DNA from: MFD04580-c1 sp963702995
GTDB taxonomy: Bacteria; Planctomycetota; Phycisphaerae; Tepidisphaerales; Tepidisphaeraceae
Length of the DNA: 64,000 nt
Direction: 5' to 3'
Assembly: GCA_963702995.1 (NCBI GenBank)
Contig: OY969783.1
Coordinates: forward strand, 3,534,001 to 3,598,000
Shown: in pieces, positions 57,001 to 64,000 of the stretch
Layout: each line of letters begins with the position of its first letter
How positions within the stretch are numbered: the stretch's first letter is position 1
Notes under the pieces: model-generated
Seen by the model: only the letters and a program-made list of their open reading frames with translations
Database searches by the model: none
What the model was told of the DNA's origin: nothing
Program-made: the position numbers and the translations under genes

Positions 57001-57909
57001 GATCGAGATCCCCTTGTAGGTGACGTTCGCCGGCGAGCCGCCTCCGGGGGGCGGGGCGACGGTCGAACTGAAGAACGGGCCGCAGTCCATGTCGGACCAG
57101 CGCGTCTTGTTGCCGACGGCGTTGTCAAACCCGGCGGGCGGCGGCACGTCGGCCGTCATCGGGTGGAGACGGGCGGGGTTGCGGGTCGCGGAGGCGTCGG
57201 CGTAGCCGGTCCGGTCATAGGCGGCCGCGTCTTCGTCGAAGTGCCAGAGGCCCATTGTGTCGGCGTCGGGCTTGAACGGCGCCTCGGGCACGCGGTCGGT
57301 CGGCCGCGTGCCGCGACTCATGCGGACTTCATCAATCATCACCCCTCGTGCGACGCGAGTGCCATCCATCGAGCCGAAGCTCAATGGCCCGCCGTCGGCA
57401 TACTTGCCTGTCTTGACCAGCGGCGAAGAGGCGACCAATGCGGCATCCACATAGAGCTTGGCGACCGTTTCGTCGAAGGTAACCGCCAGGTAGTGCCACT
57501 TCCCGTCGGCGATCCCCGCCGCCGACGCGATCGGCTTCGGCTTGTAGCCGCCGAACGTCGCCAGGACGCGGCCGCTCCCCTTCTCCAGCGCGATGTCGAA
57601 GTGGGTGACGGAATAGTCCGGCTCGTTCGACAAAAGGGTATTGGCGCTGGCCAGCGTGGCGGGCGGCGCCTTGACCCACAGTTCGATCGTCATCGGCGCC
57701 AGGAAGTAGACCGGGTTCGGTTCGGCGGCCGCGTAGCTGTCGGCGAGGGCAAGGCCTCTGTCAAAGCGCCCCGTCGCCGCGTCGGAAGCACCCGCGACGC
57801 CGCACGGCAAGAGCGCGGAAACGAGTAGGGCGAGGGGGAGGACGAAATGCGCCAGGTGCGCGGATCGGGAGATCGGCGCTCCCCCCCGGTGAAGTGGGTG
57901 TCGGTTCAT
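54001..57909 (-). CDS. Giant exported LamG / dehydrogenase-like propeller / ThuA-like protein
   Basis: 1302 residues, intact. Signal peptide (AHFVLPLALLVSALLPCGVAGA). Residues about 40-230: LamG-like lectin fold (MTIELWVKAPPATLASANTL, GKWHYLAVTFDETVAKLYVD, GVMIDEVRMSRGTRPTDRVP). Middle about 530-960: glucose/sorbosone dehydrogenase-like propeller (FLRFGGLDFFRNGDMAICSI, ITRLRDLNGDGEADFYENFN, GTVLKVARADGRLSVVATGV, NSNGLGVNPANGMITEADNE). C-terminus from about 1040: ThuA-like domain (KIVLIAGKKSHGVGAHEYER, DADAIFMYCDGSDVEASRHP, GVGLAVMHYTVFVPTDKMGK). Such fusions are typical of planctomycetes and verrucomicrobia and are linked to polysaccharide breakdown. ATG 57909 fits the signal peptide; longer starts do not. 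Confidence 0.8.
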   Translation of the reverse strand: MNRHPLHRGGAPISRSAHLAHFVLPLALLVSALLPCGVAGASDAATGRFDRGLALADSYAAAEPNPVYFLAPMTIELWVKAPPATLASANTLLSNEPDYSVTHFDIALEKGSGRVLATFGGYKPKPIASAAGIADGKWHYLAVTFDETVAKLYVDAALVASSPLVKTGKYADGGPLSFGSMDGTRVARGVMIDEVRMSRGTRPTDRVPEAPFKPDADTMGLWHFDEDAAAYDRTGYADASATRNPARLHPMTADVPPPAGFDNAVGNKTRWSDMDCGPFFSSTVAPPPGGGSPANVTYKGISIRLNPTAPKEKQAAVCFDTELMRYSAAWTGGFLKIFASREGLARHPDIDGAVQVATTPEPGWLVDGGSFTDPRPDRLGPLPKEIARYAGLYRHGEKVILSYTVAGTPVLDMPGLEQLDGRTYFTRTVELRPHKERLRMVLFRSNDRTAARTETLAPGAELIIPDGENAIYVGEVGGSNGEKKPTLSMDAAGRVMRVFEPTDRVVQVTLRFGRGEAPAPGPAAVAPAPLSSLTGGGPSLYPTAVVTRGERSPDNAPYVVDTLTAPDDNPWKSFLRFGGLDFFRNGDMAICSISGDVWVVSGIDDGLKKLSWRRYATGLFQPLGLKIVDDEVYVLGRDQITRLRDLNGDGEADFYENFNNDCKVTTSGHAYATNLETDPAGNFYYVKCGDGTAHGGTVLKVARADGRLSVVATGVRNSNGLGVNPANGMITEADNEGEWVPASRIDIVTPGAFLGFQPMSHRDTPETSPGQPICWMPQNCDNSSASQVWVEGKKWGPFSGEMLHTSYGAAALYHVMTETVDGVTQGGAFRFPLHFSTGAMRARFRPADGQLYACGLRGWQTAGVKDGAVQRVRYTGKTVNMPAALHVRKNGVLLTYTDPLDPKTANDPESYGVLQWNYRWSGAYGSAHWSVDHPDKQGYDTLAVKSAKLAADGKTIFLEIGGLKPVMQMEITVNLDAADGTGIRHQIWNTIHALGPPVAAADLAALAALLAEPAAPAVESPAPSDAPAKKVKKIVLIAGKKSHGVGAHEYERGCRLLKRWLDEAPNVKGVKTELVLNGWPEDESILDDADAIFMYCDGSDVEASRHPLLQGVPGARLKKLGQLMDKGVGLAVMHYTVFVPTDKMGKEFENWVGGYFDYDSQGPSTPKTHDKWYSIHRVFQTTTTAVTPEHPILRGFKPFDANTEYYYKMRFADPDPGLTPLLTFDPATVGPPTRESLVGWAVERPNGHRGFAYTEGHFFSNWKLDGFRTVMLNALLWTAHVDVPAGGVQSVYPPDEPDPKKP

Positions 57910-58189
57910 AAGATTAGGTATCCGCCGCCGGCGGCCCTGTTGGGCCTGTCTGACGCCGATGGCGTGACTCCAGGCGGCCAAGCCGTGCGCGTCGGTCTGT
58001 TTTCGCAACGTTGCCGTCGCAATGCCACAGAAAACGTCGGGCGGGCATCTCGCGGCACATGGCGAGCCTAGTATACTCATCCAACGTTAACGTTTCGGTC
58101 CCGAGGTGCGGTGATCGCACAGACGGCGAATCGCCGTCGGGGGCACGGGCCCAGTTGTCTTTTGAGCCCAGCGACCCGATGAGAGCGCG

Positions 58190-59809
58190 ATGACCCAGAT
58201 CGGCCTGCCCGACGTACTGAACGTATTCGCCGACATCCTCCAAAAAGGGGTCGAGGAGGACCCGGCGACGCGCGCATCGCTCAAGGGCGCGTGTGACGCG
58301 ATGCTCCGCTGGATCGAGCGCGTTGAGCAGGCCGAGGCATCCAAGGCGATCGCAGCGCCGCTTCCGGCGCCGATGGCCGCCCCGTTGGTCGCGGCCGCTT
58401 CCCCCGAGAAAGCGGTCCCGATCGAGAAAGGGGCCCGCGAGGCTGTCCCGCTCCGACTGGGCGCTGAAGTCACCATGGTGCCGGTCAGCGGAAGCGTCGA
58501 AGAGGTTCGCGCGGCGGCCACGGCAACCCGGTTAAAGAACGGCTTTGAGACGGGCCTTGACGTCTCGTCGATCTCCCGCACCCGACCGGAGTCCGCGGAT
58601 CTGTCCACCGTCGCTCGCCGCTGTGAGCTCAAGGCCGAATCCTGCCGATGGGCGATCGAACGCCGCCGCCGTCTCGCGGCGGCCGACCGGAGCGGATCGG
58701 AGACCGACGCCTCCCTCTTCGCCCGCGCCAAAGCCCTGCCCAATTGCTATCTCTGGATGATGGACCCGCGCGGGCCGACGCTCCCCAGCGATGCGTTGCT
58801 TGAAGCCTGCGGCGGTTGCTACGCCGCTGTCGGCGATATCGCCTCGCTGTTGGAACTGTTGGCCGGATCAGGCACCAACGAGGACGAAGGCCTGCTGGAC
58901 GAGGCGCTCCCGCTCCTGGCCGAAGCGCAATCGGCCCTGCGCGTGGCGCTGCTCGACGTCTATGCGGGCCTCTGCGATACCGATCAGCGCGAGATGTTCA
59001 CCTGGCTCCGCCGACAGACGGCCGATCGCGGCGTCTACGTTCAACGATATATGCGGATGGACGACGCGGCCGACCCGGAGAACTGGGCCGATGTCCTTCG
59101 CCGGGTCGCGATGCTTCGCGCCTCCCGCGATCAGCGGACGCAACGCGCCAAGGCCCGCCAGGCGCTGCTCGGCAAGGCCCGCTATCACGCGAACCGCATC
59201 GGCATGAACGGTGACGACGCCCCTTCCGGCCCCACGGAAGATTGGCGGAAGCTGGTCGCCGCCCTTGAGGACCTGATCGCCAACGGCGTCCCCCCCAGCG
59301 ACCTGGAGATCCGCGAAGTCCTCCTCCCGGTTCAGGACGACCTGCCGGCCATGGATCTGGGGCCGGGAATGAAGGCGATCCTGACGGAGATCGACCGATA
59401 TCTGGGCTCTTCCACCCGGGAGGCGTCGCGGCCGCGAAGTCGGGCGGCCGGGCCGGAAGTGCGCCAGGTGCGCGAGATGCTCGCCGGAAGGACGGTCATC
59501 CTGATCGGCGGCGAAAATCGCCCCCACGCCAAGGCCGCGCTCGAGCAGGCGTTCGACCTCGCCGAGCTGGTTTGGGTTTCGACCGAGTCCCACCAGAGCA
59601 CGGCGCCATTCGAACCCGTCGTGGCCCGCCCGGGAACCGCGGTGGTCCTGCTTGCGATCCGCTGGTCGAGCCACTCGTTCGGCGACGTGAAGGCGATGTG
59701 CGACCGCTACGGCAAGCCATTCGTCCGCCTCCCCGCCGGCTACAACCCAGAGCAGGTCGCCCGGCAGATCGTCCAGCAGGTCAGCCAGGCGCTGATGCCG
59801 GCCGGATGA
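58190..59809 (+). CDS. DUF2325 domain protein
   Basis: 539 residues, no signal peptide, cytosolic. Residues 1-75 are helical (VLNVFADILQKGVEEDPATR); the middle is a helical region rich in Ala/Leu/Arg (LLELLAGSGTNEDEGLLDEA LPLLAEAQSALRVALLDVYA). The C-terminal 100 residues match DUF2325: GRTVILIGGENRPHAKAALE ... LVWVSTESHQSTAPFEPVVA ... VVLLAIRWSSHSFGDVKAMC DRYGKPFVRLPAGYNPEQVA RQIVQQV. DUF2325 has a Rossmann-like appearance but no established biochemical role. The helical front half is unusual in length for the family as I know it. Confidence 0.7.
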   Translation: MTQIGLPDVLNVFADILQKGVEEDPATRASLKGACDAMLRWIERVEQAEASKAIAAPLPAPMAAPLVAAASPEKAVPIEKGAREAVPLRLGAEVTMVPVSGSVEEVRAAATATRLKNGFETGLDVSSISRTRPESADLSTVARRCELKAESCRWAIERRRRLAAADRSGSETDASLFARAKALPNCYLWMMDPRGPTLPSDALLEACGGCYAAVGDIASLLELLAGSGTNEDEGLLDEALPLLAEAQSALRVALLDVYAGLCDTDQREMFTWLRRQTADRGVYVQRYMRMDDAADPENWADVLRRVAMLRASRDQRTQRAKARQALLGKARYHANRIGMNGDDAPSGPTEDWRKLVAALEDLIANGVPPSDLEIREVLLPVQDDLPAMDLGPGMKAILTEIDRYLGSSTREASRPRSRAAGPEVRQVREMLAGRTVILIGGENRPHAKAALEQAFDLAELVWVSTESHQSTAPFEPVVARPGTAVVLLAIRWSSHSFGDVKAMCDRYGKPFVRLPAGYNPEQVARQIVQQVSQALMPAG

Positions 59810-59824
59810 GGAGAATCAAGGCAC

Positions 59825-60140
59825 GAAATCCGGAATACGAAATCCGAAGGAATCAGCAACCCAGAAAGAAGAAAAGAAGGGAATCAGAAGCGCCCGCGGC
59901 TGACGTCATCTTCGTTTCCCCGTTCATTGCCTGTCTTCTTCTTCGCCTTTTCCTTCGGATCTCGGATTTTCCCCTTCATAGTGGATGAGGAAAATCAAAT
60001 CGCGAAATCCGAAATCCGAAGGAATCAGCAACCCAAAAAGAAGAAAAGAAGGGAATCAGAAGCGCCCGCGGCTTCGTTTCCTTTTTCTTTTACTTTGCGT
60101 GTCTCCTTCTTTGCCTTTTCCTTCGGATTTCGGATTTCGG
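59825..60140. repeat. Two tandem copies of the dispersed A/T-rich element (copies 5 and 6)
   Basis: Copy 5 about 59825-59970, copy 6 about 59995-60140, sharing GAAATCCGAAGGAATCAGCA and GAAAAGAAGGGAATCAGAAG. Copy 6 has perfect 22-bp inverted ends at 60003-60024 and 60118-60139 (core AATCCGAAATCCGAAGG). Copy 5 has arms at about 59839-59852 and 59951-59964. Fills the 360-bp gap between two convergent genes; no gene inside. Confidence 0.9.
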
Positions 60141-60168
60141 ATTTTGGGCTTCAGTTGTCGCGCAACAC

Positions 60169-61852
60169 CTACCCCGGCTTCGTCCCTGCCCGAGTCGTCG
60201 GAGACCGCTGCCCCGGCCCCAGCGTCGCCGATCGTTTCGCCAACACCACCGGCACGCTCAATCGCTCCAGCCCGCGCCGGATGTGGACGATGATCTCCTC
60301 CCCCACGCCGTGCCGGCTCATCACCGGGCCGTAGGAGTACAGGTCGCGAACCTCGACGTCCCCGATGCCGACCAGCACGTCCCCCACCTTCAGCCCCGCG
60401 CGGGCCGCCGGGCCCATGGTGATCATCGTGTCGATCCGCAGCCCATCGGTCGTCTCCGCCAGCTTCGCCCCGATGAACGGCCCGTCCGGGCCGGTTGAAA
60501 GGACGGGCGCCGGGCGGCGCAGCATCCAGGCCGTCCACGTCTTCTCCAGGTCGGCCAGCTTCTGACCGCTGACTTTCTCCAGCGCCTCGCGGCCGGTCGG
60601 GTCCTTATCGAAACCGGTCTTGTACGCCTCGTAGAATGGCTTCAATTGCCCTTGCTCGTATAGGTAGAGCATCAGGCTGCTCGACTCGCCGTAGGCGATC
60701 ATCGCCTTATCGACGAAGTCCTTCTGGGTCATCACCAGGAGCTTGTCGAACGGGATGACCTTGTGGCCCCGCGCGGCGTTCTGGATGAAGGTGAGCCGAA
60801 AGTTGTCATGGGGGTTCAGGTCCAGCTCGGGTGGGGTGGAACGGCTGCCGGGCCGCGGGTCGAACGTGCCCGCCTCGTACATCGACGCAAGGCCCTCGGC
60901 GAGCCATGTCGGGTGCTCCTGCCCCAGCGGCGCGCGGTCGGCCGCGTGAAGGGCATGGGTGAACTCGTGCGTCATCACCTGCCCAAGGTGCTGGGCGATC
61001 AGCAGCTTTGAGTCGTCGTTGTAGAACCCCCCGACGCCCGCCATCTTGACGAGCTTCTTGTAGTCCTCCGCCGTCGGCAGCACGATGCAGACGTACTCGT
61101 CCGGCTTGTGCTCGAATACCTGCCGCCACTGGCTTTGCGCCTGGGCGTGGAGCCGGCGTTTGATCTGTTCGAGCGTTTCGGAATCGGTGTTGGTGGCGAA
61201 GATCAACTTGTCGGCCGCGTCTACTTCGTAGAAGTATTTGGGCCCGAACGCCGCCCGAAGCGATTCAGAGCACCGCTCGGCCGCCTTACGCTGCAACTCT
61301 TCCTTGCGGCCGAGCATCGCCAGGTAGCGCGGCATTCGCCTCAGACTCGTCAGGTCTGTATCGGCCACGATGTGCGAAAAATCGGTGAAGCCGGCCTCGG
61401 TCGCGCGCTCCAGATACCCCATTGCCTCATCCGGCTTGCTCCGCAGCGCAAGGACGCACGCCAGGTTGTACAGGTTGACCGCGCCGCCGGGCTTCAAGGC
61501 GGCCAGTTCCCGCAGCACCTTCTCGGCCTCTTCATAGTGCTTTTCTTCCAGGAGCTGAAAGCTTCTGCGGGTAAGTTGCGTTACCCGCTTCTCATCGGGC
61601 GGGGGCGCGAGGGGAAGTCGGGCGCGTGGCTGAAGGGGCGGTTGTGGCGAGGGGCGGCACCTGCCGCGGTAGGGTCGGCCGCGTCGCTGGCGCGGGCGGC
61701 CCCGCCGCCGACGGCCGTGTCACGGGAGTCAACGCGCCGGCCGACATAGGGCCCGCCCAAGAGGGCCGATCCGCCAGCCTCATTACGAAAATCAACCCGA
61801 CGACGACCGCCGCGAACAGAGAAAGAGCCCGATGAAGCGTCACATCAGCCAT
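60169..61852 (-). CDS. Exported TPR-peptidase-PDZ protein, frameshifted
   Basis: About 560 residues if joined. N-terminal frame from ATG 61852: signal anchor (HRALSLFAAVVVGLIFVMRL) and a Pro/Thr/Ala-rich spacer. The second frame begins about 61605 with DEKRVTQLTRRSFQLLEEKH and contains TPR-like helices (VNLYNLACVLALRSKPDEAM GYLERATEAGF), a gluzincin-like metallopeptidase segment (VMTHEFTHALHAADRAPLGQ EHPTWLAEGLASMYEAGTF: HExxH variant HEFTH with downstream Glu), and a C-terminal PDZ domain (GPFIGAKLAETTDGLRIDTM ITMGPAARAGLKVGDVLVGI GDVEV). It resembles DUF1570-type peptidases of planctomycetes. Shift at about 61600-61612. Confidence 0.78.
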
Positions 61853-62218
61853 TACGTCACGCCAGGCGGAAGGTTGCCCGACCGCCCGGGCCGGTTGCGC
61901 GCAAGCTCTAGCCAAATCTTTGCCTTCTTTGTCACGCCGCGATTCGCGAGGTAGCGATGTAGTGTTTAGAAGGTTCGATGCAGCCCAACGGTGGAGCGCG
62001 CAACGCGCGGACCGCAGTGCGGCCCCTACCGGCGAGAGCGGTCCTCGACGATCTAAGGTGCTGGAACTTACCGAGACGTCTTGCGTCAACCCTGGGCTCG
62101 CCGAGAAACCGGGACGCCCATTATGTCGCCCGGACAACGAACCGATGTGATCGTGGAAGCCTGCTCCACGGGTGCGGCCGCTCGTCGCCCCGGAGGTTGC
62201 ACGAAACAAGGTAACGCC
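61853..62218. other. Intergenic region with repeat fragments
   Basis: About 365 bp between divergent genes. Holds a fragment of the dispersed element tail (about 61918-61953, GCCTTCTTTGTCACGCCGCG) and one copy of the GGACCGCAGTGCGG palindrome (62009-62025). No gene recognised. Confidence 0.6.
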
Positions 62219-62653
62219 ATGCGGCTGCCAGCAAACCTTTTTCGCGATATCACCGGGTGCGAATCGACCGGGATGGCCGTCCTCCCGCATGAGAAGCGCC
62301 GAGCGGCCCGCATCCCTGTCGGGGCCAAGGCGACCGCGGTCGTCACCGGCAAAGACCTCGCCCCCGCCACCGTTCAAGTGCAGGTCCGGGAAATCTCGGT
62401 CCTGGGGGTTGGGGTGCTGCACCCGGCGGATGTGGACCTCGGCGCCGAGTTCACCCTCAAAGTCAACAAACTCTCCGGTGATACAGTGGCGATCCGGTGC
62501 GCCGCCGTTCGGACCTGTCGGGTCGGCAAGACGCTGTCGGCGACTGGCGCCTCGTTCACGCGGCTGGACGACCCGAGCCACCTCGACCCCGGCGCCCTGC
62601 CGGCGGCCGCCCAATCCGAGGCGGACCGCGTCCGACGCGCCATCCTCGCCTGA
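62219..62653 (+). CDS. PilZ domain protein
   Basis: 144 residues from ATG 62219. The PilZ-like core starts with the arginine cluster KRRAARIPVGAKATAVVTG (expected c-di-GMP RxxxR contact), then VQVREISVLGVGVLHPADVD LGAEFTLKV in place of the usual DxSxxG motif (EISVLGVG) and VAIRCAAVRTCRVGKTLSAT GASFTRL. Cytosolic, single domain; probable c-di-GMP receptor or a degenerate relative. Planctomycetes carry many such short PilZ proteins. Start chosen for AAGG spacing; a longer frame upstream crosses the repeat fragments. Confidence 0.72.
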   Translation: MRLPANLFRDITGCESTGMAVLPHEKRRAARIPVGAKATAVVTGKDLAPATVQVQVREISVLGVGVLHPADVDLGAEFTLKVNKLSGDTVAIRCAAVRTCRVGKTLSATGASFTRLDDPSHLDPGALPAAAQSEADRVRRAILA

Positions 62654-62727
62654 CTCGGCCCTCCTCGACCCACCGCCCACCATATTCCCCCGTGACAGCG
62701 CCTCGCCGCTGGCACAATCCTGCAACG

Positions 62728-64000
62728 ATGGACGGTCGGGAGATGAGCCTGCGGCAAATCCCTGCGATTGATGCGATTGTAAAGTCGCTTGGGGAGACGG
62801 GGCTTCCGCGGCCGCTCGTGACCGAGATCGTCCGACGGGAGGTCGCCGCCATCCGAAAGAGCGGCGTCGGGCCGCTGGAGGCCGAAAAGGTCGCCGAACG
62901 CTGCCGATCCGCCGTCGCCCGCCGGGGCGCCACCCGAATCCAACCCGTCATCAATGCGACGGGGATCATCATCCATACCAATCTCGGCAGAGCCCCGCTG
63001 GCGAGCCAGGCGATCGCCGCGATGACGGCGGCCGCCCAAGGCTATTCGAACCTCGAGTACGACCTTGCCGACGGCGCGCGCGGCAGTCGCGGCGGGTATG
63101 CCGAGCAGGCCCTGGCGCTTCTCTGCCGGGCGGAGGCGGCCGCCATCGTGAACAATTGCGCCGCCGCGCTGATCCTGATTCTCCGATCCCTCGCTCCGTC
63201 GCCGCCGCGCAACCGCGTGATCATTTTGCGCGGCGAACTCGTGCAGATCGGCGGCGGCTTTCGAGTCCCCGAGATCCTGGAGGCGGCCGGCGCCGAGCTG
63301 CTGGAGGTCGGCACCACCAACCAGACCACCCTGGACGACTACCATCGCGCCCTGCGCGATGAACGAGCGGCGCTTGTGCTCAAGGTACACCAGAGCAACT
63401 TCTACATGGAGGGGTTCGTCGCCGCGCCGCCCACGGAACAGATCGCGGCGGCGGCCCACGACCGCGGCGTCCCGTTCATCATTGACCTGGGCAGCGGCGC
63501 CACGTTCGACACGCGATCGCTCGGCGCGGGCGAGCGCGAGCCGACGCCCGCGCAGGAGCTGTCGCACGGGGCGGACCTGGTCTGCTTCAGCGGCGACAAA
63601 CTGCTGGGCGGGCCGCAGGCGGGGGTCATCGCCGGCGGTAACGCACGGGTAGCGGCCCTCAAGAAGCATCCCCTTTTTCGCGCGCTCCGGTGCGACAAGC
63701 TCATTCTCTCCGCGCTCGAGGCGACCGCCGACGCATTGCTTCGCGGCGACCCGAACGAAGTCCCGGCCCCGCGGATGATGCGGACGCCCGTCGCGGAGCT
63801 TCGCCGCCGCGCGGAGAGGATCATCGCGGCAATCGAACCCGGCTTGCCGGCCATCGGCATCGGCGAGACCTACTCGCAACCGGGCGGCGGCACCCTTCCG
63901 CGCGTCCAAATCCCATCTATCAGCATCGACGTTCACCCCACGCCGGCCCAGAGCGTTACCCGCCTCGCCGAGCGATTGCGCCATGGCACGCCGCCGATTA
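62728..64000 (+). CDS. selA: L-seryl-tRNA(Sec) selenium transferase SelA (3' end off window)
   Basis: PLP enzyme converting Ser-tRNA(Sec) to Sec-tRNA(Sec) with selenophosphate. 424 codons are present from ATG 62728. The N-terminal domain (SLRQIPAIDAIVKSLGETGL) is followed by TRIQPVINATGIIIHTNLGR, SNLEYDLADGARGSRGGYAE, AAAIVNNCAAALILIL, ILRGELVQIGGGFRVPEILE, VGTTNQTTLDDYHRAL, KVHQSNFYMEGF and CFSGDKLLGGPQAGVI, where Lys291 binds PLP. Its presence implies that this organism makes selenoproteins; selB, selD and tRNA-Sec are not in the window. Confidence 0.95.
   Translation, partial: MDGREMSLRQIPAIDAIVKSLGETGLPRPLVTEIVRREVAAIRKSGVGPLEAEKVAERCRSAVARRGATRIQPVINATGIIIHTNLGRAPLASQAIAAMTAAAQGYSNLEYDLADGARGSRGGYAEQALALLCRAEAAAIVNNCAAALILILRSLAPSPPRNRVIILRGELVQIGGGFRVPEILEAAGAELLEVGTTNQTTLDDYHRALRDERAALVLKVHQSNFYMEGFVAAPPTEQIAAAAHDRGVPFIIDLGSGATFDTRSLGAGEREPTPAQELSHGADLVCFSGDKLLGGPQAGVIAGGNARVAALKKHPLFRALRCDKLILSALEATADALLRGDPNEVPAPRMMRTPVAELRRRAERIIAAIEPGLPAIGIGETYSQPGGGTLPRVQIPSISIDVHPTPAQSVTRLAERLRHGTPPI

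Noticed and set aside
54001..58080. Longer start (58080) for the giant LamG protein
   Set aside because: Would place the signal peptide more than 75 residues inside the protein; ATG 57909 gives a normal leader.
1..64000. tRNA or rRNA genes
   Set aside because: No cloverleaf with a GGTTCGA-type arm or rRNA-like conserved block was recognised; a covariance-model scan would be decisive.

Overview
The window is high-GC DNA that reads as a planctomycete, probably from a Phycisphaerae/Tepidisphaerales-type lineage (e.g. relatives of Humisphaera). The evidence is four secreted proteins carrying LEPR-XLL-like N-terminal sorting motifs, a GFTLVELLVVI prepilin with an H-X9-DG-like tail, a large LamG/dehydrogenase-like/ThuA secreted protein, many proline-threonine linkers, and dispersed AATCCGAA-type intergenic repeats. 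This taxonomic call is inference from protein families, not a database match.

Layout. 1-4.5 kb: cut-off class V aminotransferase/cysteine desulfurase, a FIST-CAAX protease pair, lipB. 4.7-8 kb: a giant modular LEPR-XLL surface protein. 8.8-11.5 kb: cytochrome c/copper-monooxygenase-like protein, redoxin and a divergent winged-helix regulator with 17-bp tandem repeats between them. 11.5-16.7 kb: nnrE, surE, a type II secretion pseudopilin split by an intact IS66-type element (22-bp inverted ends, 8-bp target duplication) and a methyltransferase. 17-18.6 kb: a small RHH-like protein and an exported methyltransferase.

18.7-35.6 kb is the core of the window: a complete urea uptake and urease island. 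The minus-strand arm is hypB-ureE-amidase. The plus-strand arm is ureF-ureG, then urtA-lipoprotein-urtB-urtC-urtD-urtE, ureD, a fused ureAB, a small unknown protein and ureC. Urea is imported by the Urt ABC system, hydrolysed by a UreAB2-UreC nickel urease, and nickel is delivered by UreD/E/F/G with HypB.

35.7-45.3 kb: DUF3748 beta-propeller, leucine-rich-repeat protein, LEPR-XLL protein, exported sugar-phosphate isomerase-like protein, a periplasmic methionine sulfoxide reductase pair (MsrP plus an MsrQ fused to its own flavin reductase and ferredoxin), and a JmjC/cupin-like oxygenase. 45.6-52.7 kb: two malectin-Kelch LEPR-XLL proteins in opposite orientation that share a near-identical 790-bp segment and flank a thioredoxin lipoprotein, an outer-membrane barrel, a Cys-rich protein and an acyltransferase. 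53-64 kb: large LamG/ThuA protein, DUF2325 protein, TPR-peptidase-PDZ protein, PilZ protein and the start of selA (selenocysteine synthesis).

A warning for users: at least 17 genes spread evenly across the window are each broken by a single frameshift while the downstream frame stays well conserved. Many fit loss of one base in a short G or C run. This is most simply explained by residual sequencing or assembly indels, so I annotate these loci as single genes spanning both frames.
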